The translations under genes were made by a program, and so were the position numbers. The notes under the pieces were generated by a model that saw nothing but the letters and a program-made list of their open reading frames with translations, was not told the origin of the DNA and did no database searches. A stretch of DNA of 64,000 bases from NCBI RefSeq assembly GCF_023229695.1, contig NZ_JALNYS010000001.1, positions 124,001-188,000 of the forward strand, in the 5' to 3' direction. This document shows, piece by piece, positions 44,582 to 52,774 of the stretch (position 1 is the stretch's first letter; each line of letters starts with the position of its first letter). Origin of the DNA: Sulfuricurvum sp. GTDB taxonomy: Bacteria > Campylobacterota > Campylobacteria > Campylobacterales > Sulfurimonadaceae.

Positions 44582-44658
44582 GCGTCCGTAGCTCAGCTGG
44601 ATAGAGCACCGGTTTGCGGTACCGGCGGTCAGGGATTCGAATTCCTTCGGGCGCACCA
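44582..44658 (+). tRNA. tRNA-Arg (anticodon GCG)
   Basis: All four arms fold. The acceptor stem is GCGTCCG/CGGGCGC, the D stem GCTC/GAGC, the anticodon stem CCGGT/ACCGG around loop TTGCGGT, and the T arm AGGGA-TTCGAAT-TCCTT. CCA is encoded. The anticodon is GCG, which reads CGC and CGU. Confidence 0.95.
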
Positions 44659-44774
44659 CTTACAAACACCGTAACAATAAAACTTTCACAAACGAAAATC
44701 AAATATCAGAACCACTTAAGAATTTACCCACTCACAGCTTTTTCGCCGGTATAGATGGATCCGTTCAGGAACCG

Positions 44775-45521
44775 TTATATTAAGCCGGTTAATTGACTCC
44801 AGGCTATTCCAAAATATTCATGAAACGCCGTTTCCGAACGCAACAATCCCTCTGCGGAAGGGAATTGCAATAATGTATCCTTCTTTTTGACATGGAAGTC
44901 TGTGGGTGCAGCAATGACCTTGATACCGGCCTTTTTGAAAAGAGCGACGGCACGGGGCATATGCGAAGCCGAGGTTACTAAAACAAGCGGCTGATTACCA
45001 ACGATTTTTTTGGCCTGAAGTGCTTCTTGATAGGTGTCTTTTGCACTTTCAAGAAAGAGGATATCTGTCGCTTTTACCCCCATTGAGAGCGCCATTTCTC
45101 CGTTCTTTCGAGCATCGGAAACCGGCTCATCCCCTCCGTATCCGCTAAAAATAATTTTCATTTCCGGATAACGTTTGTAAATGGATACACCCTCCGTAAC
45201 ACGTGCCAGTCCGACAAGGCTGAGTTCTGATGAAAGGGGGATAGCCGGATTGCCGATATGCGAATGTCCCAGTACATGAATGTATTTAGGAACGTTTTGG
45301 CCAAACTGCACTTTTGAATAGGAATGTTCGAGGGGATAGAGAAGAAGGGCTGAAAAAGGTGGATACGATAAGAGACTAATCCATATCATAGCAAGAGTAA
45401 TGGTTTTTTGCGCCCGTCGATGTTGCGCCCGTTGCCAAAAATAAAGAGCTATCCCCATCAGTAGTAGAAAGATGGGAAAAGGCATTAAAAGGGAAGCGAT
45501 AAGTTTTTTGAGTAAAAACAT
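44775..45521 (-). CDS. DUF218 (ElyC/SanA/YdcF-type) membrane protein
   Basis: The 248-residue protein has two N-terminal membrane helices (LLMPFPIFLLLMGIALYF and a second near residues 40-65), then a periplasmic DUF218 domain. Motifs are VLGHSH, IIFSGYGGDE, ESAKDTYQEA and VTSASHMPRAVALFKKAG. ElyC and SanA relatives affect envelope integrity, but the biochemical activity is unclear. It is the third gene after nadD and rsfS on this strand. The gap between it and the tRNA has no further gene. Confidence 0.85.
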   Translation of the reverse strand: MFLLKKLIASLLMPFPIFLLLMGIALYFWQRAQHRRAQKTITLAMIWISLLSYPPFSALLLYPLEHSYSKVQFGQNVPKYIHVLGHSHIGNPAIPLSSELSLVGLARVTEGVSIYKRYPEMKIIFSGYGGDEPVSDARKNGEMALSMGVKATDILFLESAKDTYQEALQAKKIVGNQPLVLVTSASHMPRAVALFKKAGIKVIAAPTDFHVKKKDTLLQFPSAEGLLRSETAFHEYFGIAWSQLTGLI

Positions 45522-45533
45522 CCCGTTTGATGA

Positions 45534-45863
45534 TTAGTTTTTATTTTTCCGTGCGGCAATTTCACTTAAAAAGCTTTCCAAATCGTATTTGACACGATAT
45601 TGCGGGGTAAGGATGTGAATGAGGATATCTCCCAAATCAATCGCTATCCAGTCACCGCTCTCATCGACTCCTAAAAATTGTTCAGAGCCTTTTAATCCTC
45701 TTCTGAGATGATCAAGGAGAGCATACGTATGGCGTTCCCCCAACGATGAAGCGATAATGACGTAATCGGCAAAGTAATCTCCCCCTCTTAGATCAAAAAC
45801 TTCGATCGCTTCGGCTTTGTTCAGGTCTAAAATCGCACTGATTTTTTCAATTCTTGGATTCAT
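45534..45863 (-). CDS. rsfS: Ribosome silencing factor RsfS
   Basis: The 109-residue protein binds uL14 on the large ribosomal subunit and blocks subunit joining in starvation. It has the family segments VFDLRGGDYFADYVIIAS, SGDWIAIDLGDILIHI and the Tyr/Leu-rich tail YRVKYDLESF. It overlaps nadD by 17 bp, the usual partner of rsfS across bacteria. Confidence 0.95.
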   Translation of the reverse strand: MNPRIEKISAILDLNKAEAIEVFDLRGGDYFADYVIIASSLGERHTYALLDHLRRGLKGSEQFLGVDESGDWIAIDLGDILIHILTPQYRVKYDLESFLSEIAARKNKN

Positions 45864-46392
45864 TTATTTCCTTATAGGTAGTAATAATTTCATGATCAAA
45901 CATGAGGTTCAGCCCCGGTGCTCTTTGGAGCATTCTACAATCGGTCGAGCTAATCGGTGCATCAACGTCAAGGCGGATCATCTCATCGGGGATAGGAGAT
46001 TCTCCTCGCGTCGCAACAACCCAGACTACAAGGGAACTCAACTCTTCAAAGCGGTGCCATTGCGGAAGCTTTTCGAGATTGTCCGCCCCGATAATGAGGT
46101 AGAGTGTCTCTATGGCGTCCCGAAAATGTTCAACCGTTTCAATGGTATAGACACTGCGATTTTGCCGAATTTCAAAATCGCTGATCTCGACTTTTGGCAT
46201 ATTTTTAAAAAGTTTTTTAAGCCATTGCAGCCGTTTGGAGGCAGATGCACACACTTTTAGCTTGAACGGATTCTTGTAAGCCGGAATAATAATCAGTTTA
46301 TCAATCGGCAATTTTATCAATGCAGCCTCTACGACGCGCACATGTCCGATGTGAGGAGGATCAAAACTGCCGCCGTAAAGCGCAATATTCAT
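45847..46392 (-). CDS. nadD: Nicotinate-nucleotide adenylyltransferase
   Basis: This enzyme makes deamido-NAD from nicotinate mononucleotide. The 181-residue protein has the nucleotidyltransferase motif GGSFDPPHIGH near the N-terminus and ISSTDCR near the C-terminus. AGAGGA six bases upstream favours ATG 46392 over the TTG at 46398. It starts the nadD-rsfS-DUF218 operon, divergent from gap. Confidence 0.95.
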   Translation of the reverse strand: MNIALYGGSFDPPHIGHVRVVEAALIKLPIDKLIIIPAYKNPFKLKVCASASKRLQWLKKLFKNMPKVEISDFEIRQNRSVYTIETVEHFRDAIETLYLIIGADNLEKLPQWHRFEELSSLVVWVVATRGESPIPDEMIRLDVDAPISSTDCRMLQRAPGLNLMFDHEIITTYKEINESKN

Positions 46393-46429
46393 ACCCAATC
46401 CTCTTTTAAACGAAATTATAACCGATTTT

Positions 46430-46438
46430 TGGTAAAAT
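46430..46438 (+). promoter_or_regulatory. Extended -10 promoter for gap
   Basis: TGGTAAAAT lies 29 bp before the gap ATG. Confidence 0.5.
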
Positions 46439-46467
46439 AACCCTATTAATGGTTGTAGGAAAATGTG

Positions 46468-47481
46468 ATGGCACTGAAGATCGCAATAAACGGTTTTGGA
46501 AGAATAGGTCGTTGTGTCACCCGTGTTATCGCTTCAAGAACGGATGTAGAGCTTGTAGCGATTAATGATTTGGCACCGATAGATAGAATGCTCTACCTGT
46601 TACAAAACGATTCGGTTCACGGACCGTTTGAAACAGAGGCCAAGATTCAAGATAATACTTTACAAATCGGTTCATCAAGGGTGGCCGTGTTTTGTGAAAA
46701 AAATCCCGAAAACATTGATTTCGGTGCATGTGGTGCTGAAGTCGTATTGGAGTGCAGCGGGCTTTTTTTGACTGGGGCTTTGACGGCGCATCATTTGAAA
46801 AAAGGGGTTAAAAAAGTTATTTTTTCTGCCCCGACGCAAGACCCGGAGATTCCGACATTTGTTCTGGGGGTCAATGAGCATCTTTATGCGGGGGAACCGA
46901 TTATTTCGAATGCTTCGTGCACGACCAATTGTCTCGGGCCGATTGCCAAAATTATGGATGAGACATTCGGGATACAAAAAGGGCTGATGACGACGATTCA
47001 TGCGTATACGAACGATCAGCATATTTTGGATGTTTCTCATCCAAAAGATGTACGTCGCTCCCGTGCAGCCGGAGTCAATATGATTCCGACGACGACAGGT
47101 GCGGCAAAAGCAATCAGTTTGGTTCTTCCGAATCTGGAAGGGAAGCTTCACGGTCAAAGCGTACGTGTTCCGACGCCGGATGTATCTATGGTTGATCTGA
47201 ATGTTTTGGTGGAACGGGATACAACGGTCGAAGAGGTGCGTAATCTTTTCAAACATGCTGCATCGACGCAACTGAAAGGTATTTTAGAGGTGGATGAACG
47301 CTTTCGCGTTTCGCAGGATTTTGTAGGGTCATCTTACAGTGCCACAGTGGCCGATGATCTGATTCAGGTGATTGACGGTAATCTCATTAAAATTATGGCG
47401 TGGTATGATAATGAATGGGGTTATTCCAACCGAATCGTGGAAATGGCACGTTACATCCATGCATACATACCGCAGGAGTAG
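46468..47481 (+). CDS. gap: Glyceraldehyde-3-phosphate dehydrogenase
   Basis: The 337-residue enzyme has the NAD motif NGFGRIGR, the catalytic Cys in SNASCTTNCLGP, TTTGAAKA and the C-terminal YDNEWGYSNR. In an autotrophic Campylobacterota it would mainly run in the gluconeogenic direction; that is inference. AGGA before ATG 46468 favours it over the GTG three bases earlier. Pgk, TpiA and FabI follow, as in Campylobacter. Confidence 0.97.
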   Translation: MALKIAINGFGRIGRCVTRVIASRTDVELVAINDLAPIDRMLYLLQNDSVHGPFETEAKIQDNTLQIGSSRVAVFCEKNPENIDFGACGAEVVLECSGLFLTGALTAHHLKKGVKKVIFSAPTQDPEIPTFVLGVNEHLYAGEPIISNASCTTNCLGPIAKIMDETFGIQKGLMTTIHAYTNDQHILDVSHPKDVRRSRAAGVNMIPTTTGAAKAISLVLPNLEGKLHGQSVRVPTPDVSMVDLNVLVERDTTVEEVRNLFKHAASTQLKGILEVDERFRVSQDFVGSSYSATVADDLIQVIDGNLIKIMAWYDNEWGYSNRIVEMARYIHAYIPQE

Positions 47482-47545
47482 ATCCTCCTTAGGATGAATT
47501 CACCGCAAAGGTGAGTCTATATGTACAGATGTGTTATAAAAATCA

Positions 47546-47554
47546 TGGTAAAAT
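47546..47554 (+). promoter_or_regulatory. Extended -10 promoter for pgk
   Basis: TGGTAAAAT lies 30 bp before pgk, the same box as for gap. Between gap and this box are two small hairpins (AGGAG/CTCCT near 47477 and TCACC/GGTGA near 47500). Confidence 0.5.
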
Positions 47555-47583
47555 AAATTTTAATCTTACAGTAAGAGGAAAAA

Positions 47584-48777
47584 ATGCAGCTACTTAGTAT
47601 TAAAGATTGTGACATCACCGGAAAAAAAGTTTTTATCCGATGTGATTTCAATGTCCCAATGGACGATTACGGCAATATCACCGATGATCGCCGTATCCGT
47701 TCCGCGATCGCGACGGTTCAGTTTTGTTTGGATCAGGGGTGTGCCGTTATTCTAGCATCTCATTTCGGTCGTCCTAAAGGGGAGTTTGATGCGAAATATT
47801 CGCTGATACCGGTTGCCCGCCGATTGCATCAATTGCTTAAAATTGATATTCAGATGGCGGAGGATGTGATCGGTGAGAGTGCTAAGCATCTTGCTGAAAA
47901 ACTTCAGGGGGGTGAGGTGCTGTTGCTGGAAAATCTTCGCTTTGAAAAAGGGGAGACGAAAAACGATCCGATATTGAGCAAAGCACTGGCATCGATGGCT
48001 GAAGTGTATATTAATGACGCATTCGGGGTAAGTCATCGTGCCCACTCTTCGGTAGAGGGAATTACGGAATATTTTGATGATGCCCATAAAGCTGCAGGAT
48101 TTTTACTTCAAAAAGAGATTCAATTTTTCGGTACGCTGCTTGAACGTCCGGTACGCCCGTTTGCGGCAATTGTGGGGGGGAGTAAAGTCTCTGGTAAGCT
48201 GGAAGCTCTTATTAATCTTCTTCCCCGCGTTGATAAGGTTCTGATCGGGGGGGGGATGGCTTTTACGTTTTTGAAAGCACTCGGACATAATGTCGGAAAC
48301 TCTCTTGTTGAAGATGATTTGATGGACGAAGCACTCAAGGTTATGGAGGAAGCAAAACGTCTCGGTGTGAAATTTTATCTGCCGGTAGATGTGGTCGCGG
48401 CAGAAAAGTTTGCTCCCGATGCGGCTAGCCGTCTTACTTCGGTTCAAGAGATACCGCAGGGGTGGATGGGACTGGATATCGGTCCGGCAACGGTAAGGCT
48501 GTATCGTCAGGTACTTGCGGATGTTCAGACGATTTTGTGGAATGGCCCGATGGGGGTATACGAGATGGATCGTTTTTCCCGTGGATCGAATAAAATTGCC
48601 CATTTTGTGGCCGATTCGTATGCAACAACCGTAGTCGGTGGCGGGGACACGGCCGATTTGGTACAACGGATCGGTTTGGATGAGGAGATCACTTTTATCT
48701 CGACAGGAGGCGGTGCGTCATTGGAGTTGTTGGAAGGGAAAGTTTTACCCGGAGTAAAACCTCTGATGAAAAAATGA
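47584..48777 (+). CDS. pgk: Phosphoglycerate kinase
   Basis: The 397-residue two-domain enzyme has RCDFNVPM, GRPKGE, GGSKVSGKLE, GGGMAFTFL, WNGPMGVYE and the ATP-binding GGGDTADLV with STGGGASLELLEG. The substrate and nucleotide residues look complete. AGAGGA precedes the ATG. A repeat-bearing gap of 133 bp separates it from tpiA. Confidence 0.98.
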   Translation: MQLLSIKDCDITGKKVFIRCDFNVPMDDYGNITDDRRIRSAIATVQFCLDQGCAVILASHFGRPKGEFDAKYSLIPVARRLHQLLKIDIQMAEDVIGESAKHLAEKLQGGEVLLLENLRFEKGETKNDPILSKALASMAEVYINDAFGVSHRAHSSVEGITEYFDDAHKAAGFLLQKEIQFFGTLLERPVRPFAAIVGGSKVSGKLEALINLLPRVDKVLIGGGMAFTFLKALGHNVGNSLVEDDLMDEALKVMEEAKRLGVKFYLPVDVVAAEKFAPDAASRLTSVQEIPQGWMGLDIGPATVRLYRQVLADVQTILWNGPMGVYEMDRFSRGSNKIAHFVADSYATTVVGGGDTADLVQRIGLDEEITFISTGGGASLELLEGKVLPGVKPLMKK

Positions 48778-48805
48778 ATTTTACACCCTGAGTGTTAAAG
48801 ATAAA

Positions 48806-48883
48806 AGCACGCAAGCGTGCGTGGGTCCTCTGCAGAAGAGAACACAGCGTTAGCGTAGCCAATCGGGATATATTCCGATGGCG
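48806..48883 (+). repeat. Short hairpin repeat between pgk and tpiA
   Basis: It begins AGCACGCAAGC (within GCACGC-AA-GCGTGC) and ends with a hairpin, TAGCCAATCGGG to TCCGATGGCG. The same two blocks, without the middle 35 bases, recur at 49638-49678 on the other side of tpiA. Confidence 0.7.
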
Positions 48884-48910
48884 TTATTCCGAATGAAATG
48901 AGGAAATGTA

Positions 48911-49627
48911 ATGATACTCGCCGCCAATTTTAAAGCGAATAAAACACGCCAGGAGACTCAAGCCTATATGGCGGTTGTTGAGTCATTTGTCAGTGCCAAT
49001 GATATTTCAGATACCGTCATCGTTTTTCCACCGTTTACGGCGTTGGAGCATATTTCACGAAATGTGCTCATCGGAGTACAAAATGGGTACCCGGTCCAAA
49101 ATGGTGCCTACACCGGAGAGATTGCCCTTGAACAGCTTGAAGAATTTGATATACGGACTATCCTGATCGGGCATAGTGAACGACGCCATATTATGAAAGA
49201 ATCTCAAGAACTGATTGCCGAGAAATTTCGCTTTTTTGCCGAGCAGGGGTTTATTATCGTTTATTGTGTCGGTGAACCTTTGGCTGTACGGCAAGAGGGG
49301 GAAGGGAAGCTAATGGCGTATGTAGAAGCTCAGTTTGAGGGGATAGATTTAACCTATCCCGATCTGATCATTGCATATGAGCCGGTATGGGCAATCGGAA
49401 CCGGGCTTACCCCTTCCATGGAGGAGATTGAACGTGTGCACGATGCGTTGCGTCTTCAAACAACTGCCCCGATTCTTTATGGGGGCAGTGTTAAAGTGGA
49501 GAATGCGGGGGCGATCATGGCCCTTAACAATGTGGATGGGGTTTTGGTCGGTTCCGCCGCTTTGAGTGCCCATGATTTTTGTGAAATGATCGCGGAAGCG
49601 GTACAATTAAATACAGATAAAGCTTAA
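48911..49627 (+). CDS. tpiA: Triosephosphate isomerase
   Basis: The 238-residue enzyme interconverts dihydroxyacetone phosphate and glyceraldehyde 3-phosphate. Active-site residues are visible: Asn and Lys in AANFKANK, His in IGHSERR, Glu in AYEPVWAIGTG, and the phosphate loop LYGGSV. It is shorter than the 250-residue typical form, as in other Campylobacterota. It is flanked by related short repeats. Confidence 0.96.
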   Translation: MILAANFKANKTRQETQAYMAVVESFVSANDISDTVIVFPPFTALEHISRNVLIGVQNGYPVQNGAYTGEIALEQLEEFDIRTILIGHSERRHIMKESQELIAEKFRFFAEQGFIIVYCVGEPLAVRQEGEGKLMAYVEAQFEGIDLTYPDLIIAYEPVWAIGTGLTPSMEEIERVHDALRLQTTAPILYGGSVKVENAGAIMALNNVDGVLVGSAALSAHDFCEMIAEAVQLNTDKA

Positions 49628-49637
49628 GAATTTAAAT

Positions 49638-49678
49638 AGCACGCAAGCATAGCCATTCGGGGCTTAGCTCCGATGGCG
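49638..49678 (+). repeat. Short hairpin repeat between tpiA and fabI
   Basis: AGCACGCAAGC is followed directly by the hairpin TAGCCATTCGGGGCTTAG... to CCGATGGCG. It is a shorter version of 48806-48883. Confidence 0.7.
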
Positions 49679-49702
49679 TATCAAAACTATAAAGGAGTTT
49701 GA

Positions 49703-50524
49703 ATGATAATGAAGGGTAAAAAAGGGTTGATTGTAGGATTGGCCAATGATAAATCGATTGCATACGGGATAGCCAAAGCACTTCATGAACAAGGTGCTCA
49801 GATGGCGTTTACCTATTTGAATGAAGCGCTTCAAAAACGGGTCGAACCGATTGCCGCAGGCTTCAATAACTCTCCGGTCTACAAACTTGACGTTTCGGAC
49901 GAGAGCGATATGGGTGCGATCGCTTCAAAAATTGCAGCCGATTTCGGCACAATTGATTTTTTGGTCCATTCGGTTGCGTTTGCCCCCAAAGAGGCTCTTA
50001 CCGAAGGGTTTATGAAAACCTCGAAAAGCGCGTTTCAGATTGCAATGGAGATCTCTGTCTATTCGTTGATTGATTTAACCAACCGTCTCGAACCCGTATT
50101 GGCGCCCGGTGCATCGATAATTACCCTCAGTTACCTCGGTGGGCCGAAATATATCCCTAATTATAATGTTATGGGGGTTGCAAAAGCAGCGTTGGAATCA
50201 ACCGTACGCTATATGGCGGTAGAACTGGGTGTCAAGGGGCAGCGGGTGAATGCTATCAGCGCGGGACCGATTAAAACATTGGCCGCTAGCGGTATCGGTG
50301 ATTTTAAACAGATTCTGAATTGGAATGAGGCGAATGCTCCGATGCGTAAAAATGTTACCATTGAAGAGGTCGGCAATTCGGCGATGTATTTGTTGAGTGA
50401 TCTGGCATCGGGTGTTACCGGTGAGATCCATTATGTTGACGCCGGTTATAACATTATGGGGATGGCGGCTGTTGAGAAAAACAGTGACGGCAAAAGCGTT
50501 TTTATCTGGGACGAACAAAAATAA
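49703..50524 (+). CDS. fabI: Enoyl-ACP reductase
   Basis: This enzyme catalyses the last step of each fatty-acid elongation cycle with NADH. The 273-residue short-chain dehydrogenase has the FabI-type cofactor motif GLANDKSIAYGIA, HSVAFAP, and the catalytic Tyr/Lys set in SYLGGPKYIPNYNVMGVAKA. AAAGGAG six bases before ATG 49703 supports the start. It is followed by two terminator-like hairpins. Confidence 0.97.
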   Translation: MIMKGKKGLIVGLANDKSIAYGIAKALHEQGAQMAFTYLNEALQKRVEPIAAGFNNSPVYKLDVSDESDMGAIASKIAADFGTIDFLVHSVAFAPKEALTEGFMKTSKSAFQIAMEISVYSLIDLTNRLEPVLAPGASIITLSYLGGPKYIPNYNVMGVAKAALESTVRYMAVELGVKGQRVNAISAGPIKTLAASGIGDFKQILNWNEANAPMRKNVTIEEVGNSAMYLLSDLASGVTGEIHYVDAGYNIMGMAAVEKNSDGKSVFIWDEQK

Positions 50525-50527
50525 AAT

Positions 50528-50546
50528 AAAAGGGGCGACCCTTTTT
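50528..50546 (+). terminator. Rho-independent terminator of fabI
   Basis: AAAAGGG-GCGA-CCCTTTT with an additional T forms a short stem four bases after the stop codon. Confidence 0.7.
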
Positions 50547-50557
50547 CATAAATTTCT

Positions 50558-50600
50558 CTTACGCACTTTCCGCTCAGAGCCCGCAAAGTTGTAGGGACGG
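50558..50600 (-). repeat. Truncated copy E of the structured intergenic repeat
   Basis: CTTACGCACTTTCCG, GCCCGCAAAGT and GTAGGGAC match the first 43 bases of copy D (55286 onward) in order and spacing. The rest of the element is missing or unrecognisable. Confidence 0.6.
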
Positions 50601-50630
50601 CCCACCAGTACGTAGGCGGGTTTCAAAGCT

Positions 50631-50656
50631 AAAAAAGCCAAGCAGTTGGCTTTTTT
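50631..50656. terminator. Bidirectional terminator
   Basis: AAAAAAGCCAA-GCAG-TTGGCTTTTTT is a perfect 11-bp stem with A and T tracts on both sides. It serves fabI on the plus strand and the lipoprotein gene on the minus strand. Confidence 0.9.
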
Positions 50657-50693
50657 AACGCTTTTTACCCATACAACTTCCTAAAGATCACCA

Positions 50694-51116
50694 TTACTTC
50701 CCGATAATGGGTATTTGTTTAACGACATCTATATGGGAAGGTTCCTGTTTTTGACTCTCTTCTTGCTTCTTTTTGTTTTCATTATAGCGTTCCCATTTGT
50801 CAACATAGTGCTGAAGGGTAAAGGTATCCTCTTCCTGAGATGCGGAGTTCTCAGTTTTCAGAGGTACTGAAGAGTGAGAAACTTCAGGAGCTGATACGCT
50901 GGCGGCGTCGGCGGGAGTGCCGGAACCCGTGAGGGGTGCCCACTCATTTTTAAGCCAAAGATCCAATGCATGCTGCATTCTGCCCCCTTCGGAAACCGCC
51001 GTTGTGCTTGGGGATATTGCCTGTAATGCGCTGTTTTGCGAAGGGGCGACGGCAGAATGACCGGAACACCCCGCAAGCAGGAGAAGGGTTGAAGCGATAA
51101 GGATAAAAAAGCGCAT
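50694..51116 (-). CDS. Predicted lipoprotein of unknown function
   Basis: The 140-residue protein has a lipoprotein signal with lipobox LLAGC (Cys 17). The mature part has a Ser/Ala/Pro-rich linker, a predicted helix (LQHYVDKWERYNENKKKQEE) and ends VVKQIPIIGK. I know no function. AGGA precedes the ATG. A shared terminator separates it from fabI. Confidence 0.75.
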   Translation of the reverse strand: MRFFILIASTLLLLAGCSGHSAVAPSQNSALQAISPSTTAVSEGGRMQHALDLWLKNEWAPLTGSGTPADAASVSAPEVSHSSVPLKTENSASQEEDTFTLQHYVDKWERYNENKKKQEESQKQEPSHIDVVKQIPIIGK

Positions 51117-51158
51117 TATGTTTCCTATATTCTTTTTGAGTTTTTTGAACTAATTCGT

Positions 51159-51167
51159 AATATACCA
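51159..51167 (-). promoter_or_regulatory. Extended -10 promoter of the lipoprotein gene
   Basis: The minus strand reads TGGTATATT, 42 bp before the start codon. Confidence 0.5.
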
Positions 51168-51310
51168 TATTATTCTGAGGATGGATAATAAAAAGAGTCC
51201 TAGGTTATTGTAATAAATTTGTCACAATCCTATTTTAGGGAATCCCAAACGGATTGAGAAGGAATAAATAAGAGTTGAAAAATTACAGCAGTGTTTAAGA
51301 ATAGCGGCGT

Positions 51311-51316
51311 TACAAT
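51311..51316 (+). promoter_or_regulatory. -10 box of the porin gene
   Basis: TACAAT lies 52 bp upstream of the porin ATG, with AAGGAG as ribosome site. Apart from this and the lipoprotein promoter, the 251-base gap (51117-51367) shows no gene. Confidence 0.4.
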
Positions 51317-51367
51317 TAACCTCGACGAAACAAAAACACTAGGTCAAGTTGAACTTAAGGAGAATTA

Positions 51368-52699
51368 ATGAAGTTAGTTAAAATGAGTCTTGCGGCAGCG
51401 GTGCTGCTAGGTGCAAGCGCGTTCGCATTGGACAATGTAAAAGTAGACGGTGATGCAAAAGTTTACTATTTTACAAAAAATGCTGATACTACAAATGCAG
51501 TAACAGGGGCTAAAAGTAATAGCCTTTTTTCCAAAGGGACAAGTGCTGCGGATGCTGCATTACGTATTGGCGTTACCGGTAACTTGATGAAAAACGTTTC
51601 ATTCGGTGCAACTGGGTATGCGATTAGTACTCTTGGATTGGAAAATAATCTTGTAGATGCTACTTGGACAGGTGCACACACTGTACGACCGGGGACGGGT
51701 GCAGGTTATCCTGAAGTTGATGATAAAGCATGGATGGGTGAGATGTGGGTAGCCGCAACTCTTAGCCAAACAACCTTAAAATTGGGCCGCATGGAGCTTG
51801 ATACTCCGTTAGCATTCTCTGAAAAATGGTCAGTAGTTCCAAATACGTTTGATGCGATTGTCGCTGTTAGCCAAGAGATTGCGGATACAACAATCGTCGC
51901 CGGATGGGTTGGGAAAGGCAACGGTACCAATGCAGCAGGTATGGCAGGATTAGGAGGAAAAAACCAATCAGTGCTTGACAGTGTTGGTTTGGCATTGGAT
52001 GCCGGTGTTGTCGGTGCGGATGCAAGCTTTACAACTTTTGCGAAGAATGGCGCTTATACCGTTGGATTTCTTAATAATTCATTCAAACCTCTTACTTTCC
52101 AAGGGTGGAGCTACAATGTTTCTAACATCGCAAGTGCTTACTGGTTGCAGGGGGATGTTGATTGCCAATTGGTCAAAGGGTTGAAACTCGGTGCTCAATA
52201 CGCTGCTATTAACACAAAAATAACCGGTACGAAAGATTCCGGCGCGTATGCGGCAAGAGTGGCGTACGAAGCGATTCCAAAACTAAAAGTGGGAGCATCG
52301 TATTCAAAAGCTGACACAGACGGTACACTAAAAGTTGCGAACGTCGCGACAAATAACCTCGGTACAGCGCAGTCTAAATTGTATACTGAAGCATACTGGA
52401 ACTACGGTTATGTAGGTGCTGCCGGTGCAGAATCATTCGCAGTGGCTGCTGATTACGATGCGGGGGTTGCGCAATTGTTTGCTCAATATACAGATATCAA
52501 TAATAAAAGTGCTACAGTTTTAGCAGGTGCGGATCATGACGTAACTGAGCTTGTCTTGTCAGCGTCTAAATCATTCGGACCGTTGGATGCTACATTGGCA
52601 TACATCAGCACCGATGCGAAAGACCAAAATGTCAAAGTGGGTAACACAACCGGTTCTCGTTATGACAGCGTTCTTGCAATGCTAAAAGTGAATTTCTAA
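51368..52699 (+). CDS. Major outer membrane porin
   Basis: The 443-residue protein has a signal peptide (MSLAAAVLLGASAFA) and then DNVKVDGDAKVYYFT, the typical opening of Campylobacterota major porins. Beta-strand repeats follow (KLGRMELDTPLAFSEKW, KLGAQYAAINTK, KLKVGASYSKADTDG) and the last residue is Phe (LKVNF), as required by the barrel assembly machinery. It is expected to form a general diffusion channel. It has its own promoter and a strong downstream hairpin. Confidence 0.85.
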   Translation: MKLVKMSLAAAVLLGASAFALDNVKVDGDAKVYYFTKNADTTNAVTGAKSNSLFSKGTSAADAALRIGVTGNLMKNVSFGATGYAISTLGLENNLVDATWTGAHTVRPGTGAGYPEVDDKAWMGEMWVAATLSQTTLKLGRMELDTPLAFSEKWSVVPNTFDAIVAVSQEIADTTIVAGWVGKGNGTNAAGMAGLGGKNQSVLDSVGLALDAGVVGADASFTTFAKNGAYTVGFLNNSFKPLTFQGWSYNVSNIASAYWLQGDVDCQLVKGLKLGAQYAAINTKITGTKDSGAYAARVAYEAIPKLKVGASYSKADTDGTLKVANVATNNLGTAQSKLYTEAYWNYGYVGAAGAESFAVAADYDAGVAQLFAQYTDINNKSATVLAGADHDVTELVLSASKSFGPLDATLAYISTDAKDQNVKVGNTTGSRYDSVLAMLKVNF

Positions 52700-52711
52700 T
52701 TTTCGACTTTT

Positions 52712-52729
52712 CACCCCTTTTTTGGGGTG
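52712..52729 (+). terminator. Terminator of the porin gene
   Basis: CACCCC-TTTTTT-GGGGTG hairpin 12 bp after the stop codon, followed by GACCTTT. Confidence 0.65.
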
Positions 52730-52759
52730 GACCTTTCTTCTGCACACTTTCCTGTTTTT

Positions 52760-52768
52760 TGCTATAAT
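52760..52768 (+). promoter_or_regulatory. Extended -10 promoter with predicted start at the permease ATG
   Basis: TGCTATAAT is a perfect extended -10. Counting its last T as -7 puts +1 at 52775, the A of the ATG, so the mRNA would be leaderless. Confidence 0.6.
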
Positions 52769-52774
52769 AGTTGT

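Noticed and set aside
44582..44774. Integration site at the tRNA-Arg 3' end
   Set aside because: No second copy of the tRNA 3' end, integrase or foreign-looking genes adjoin it.
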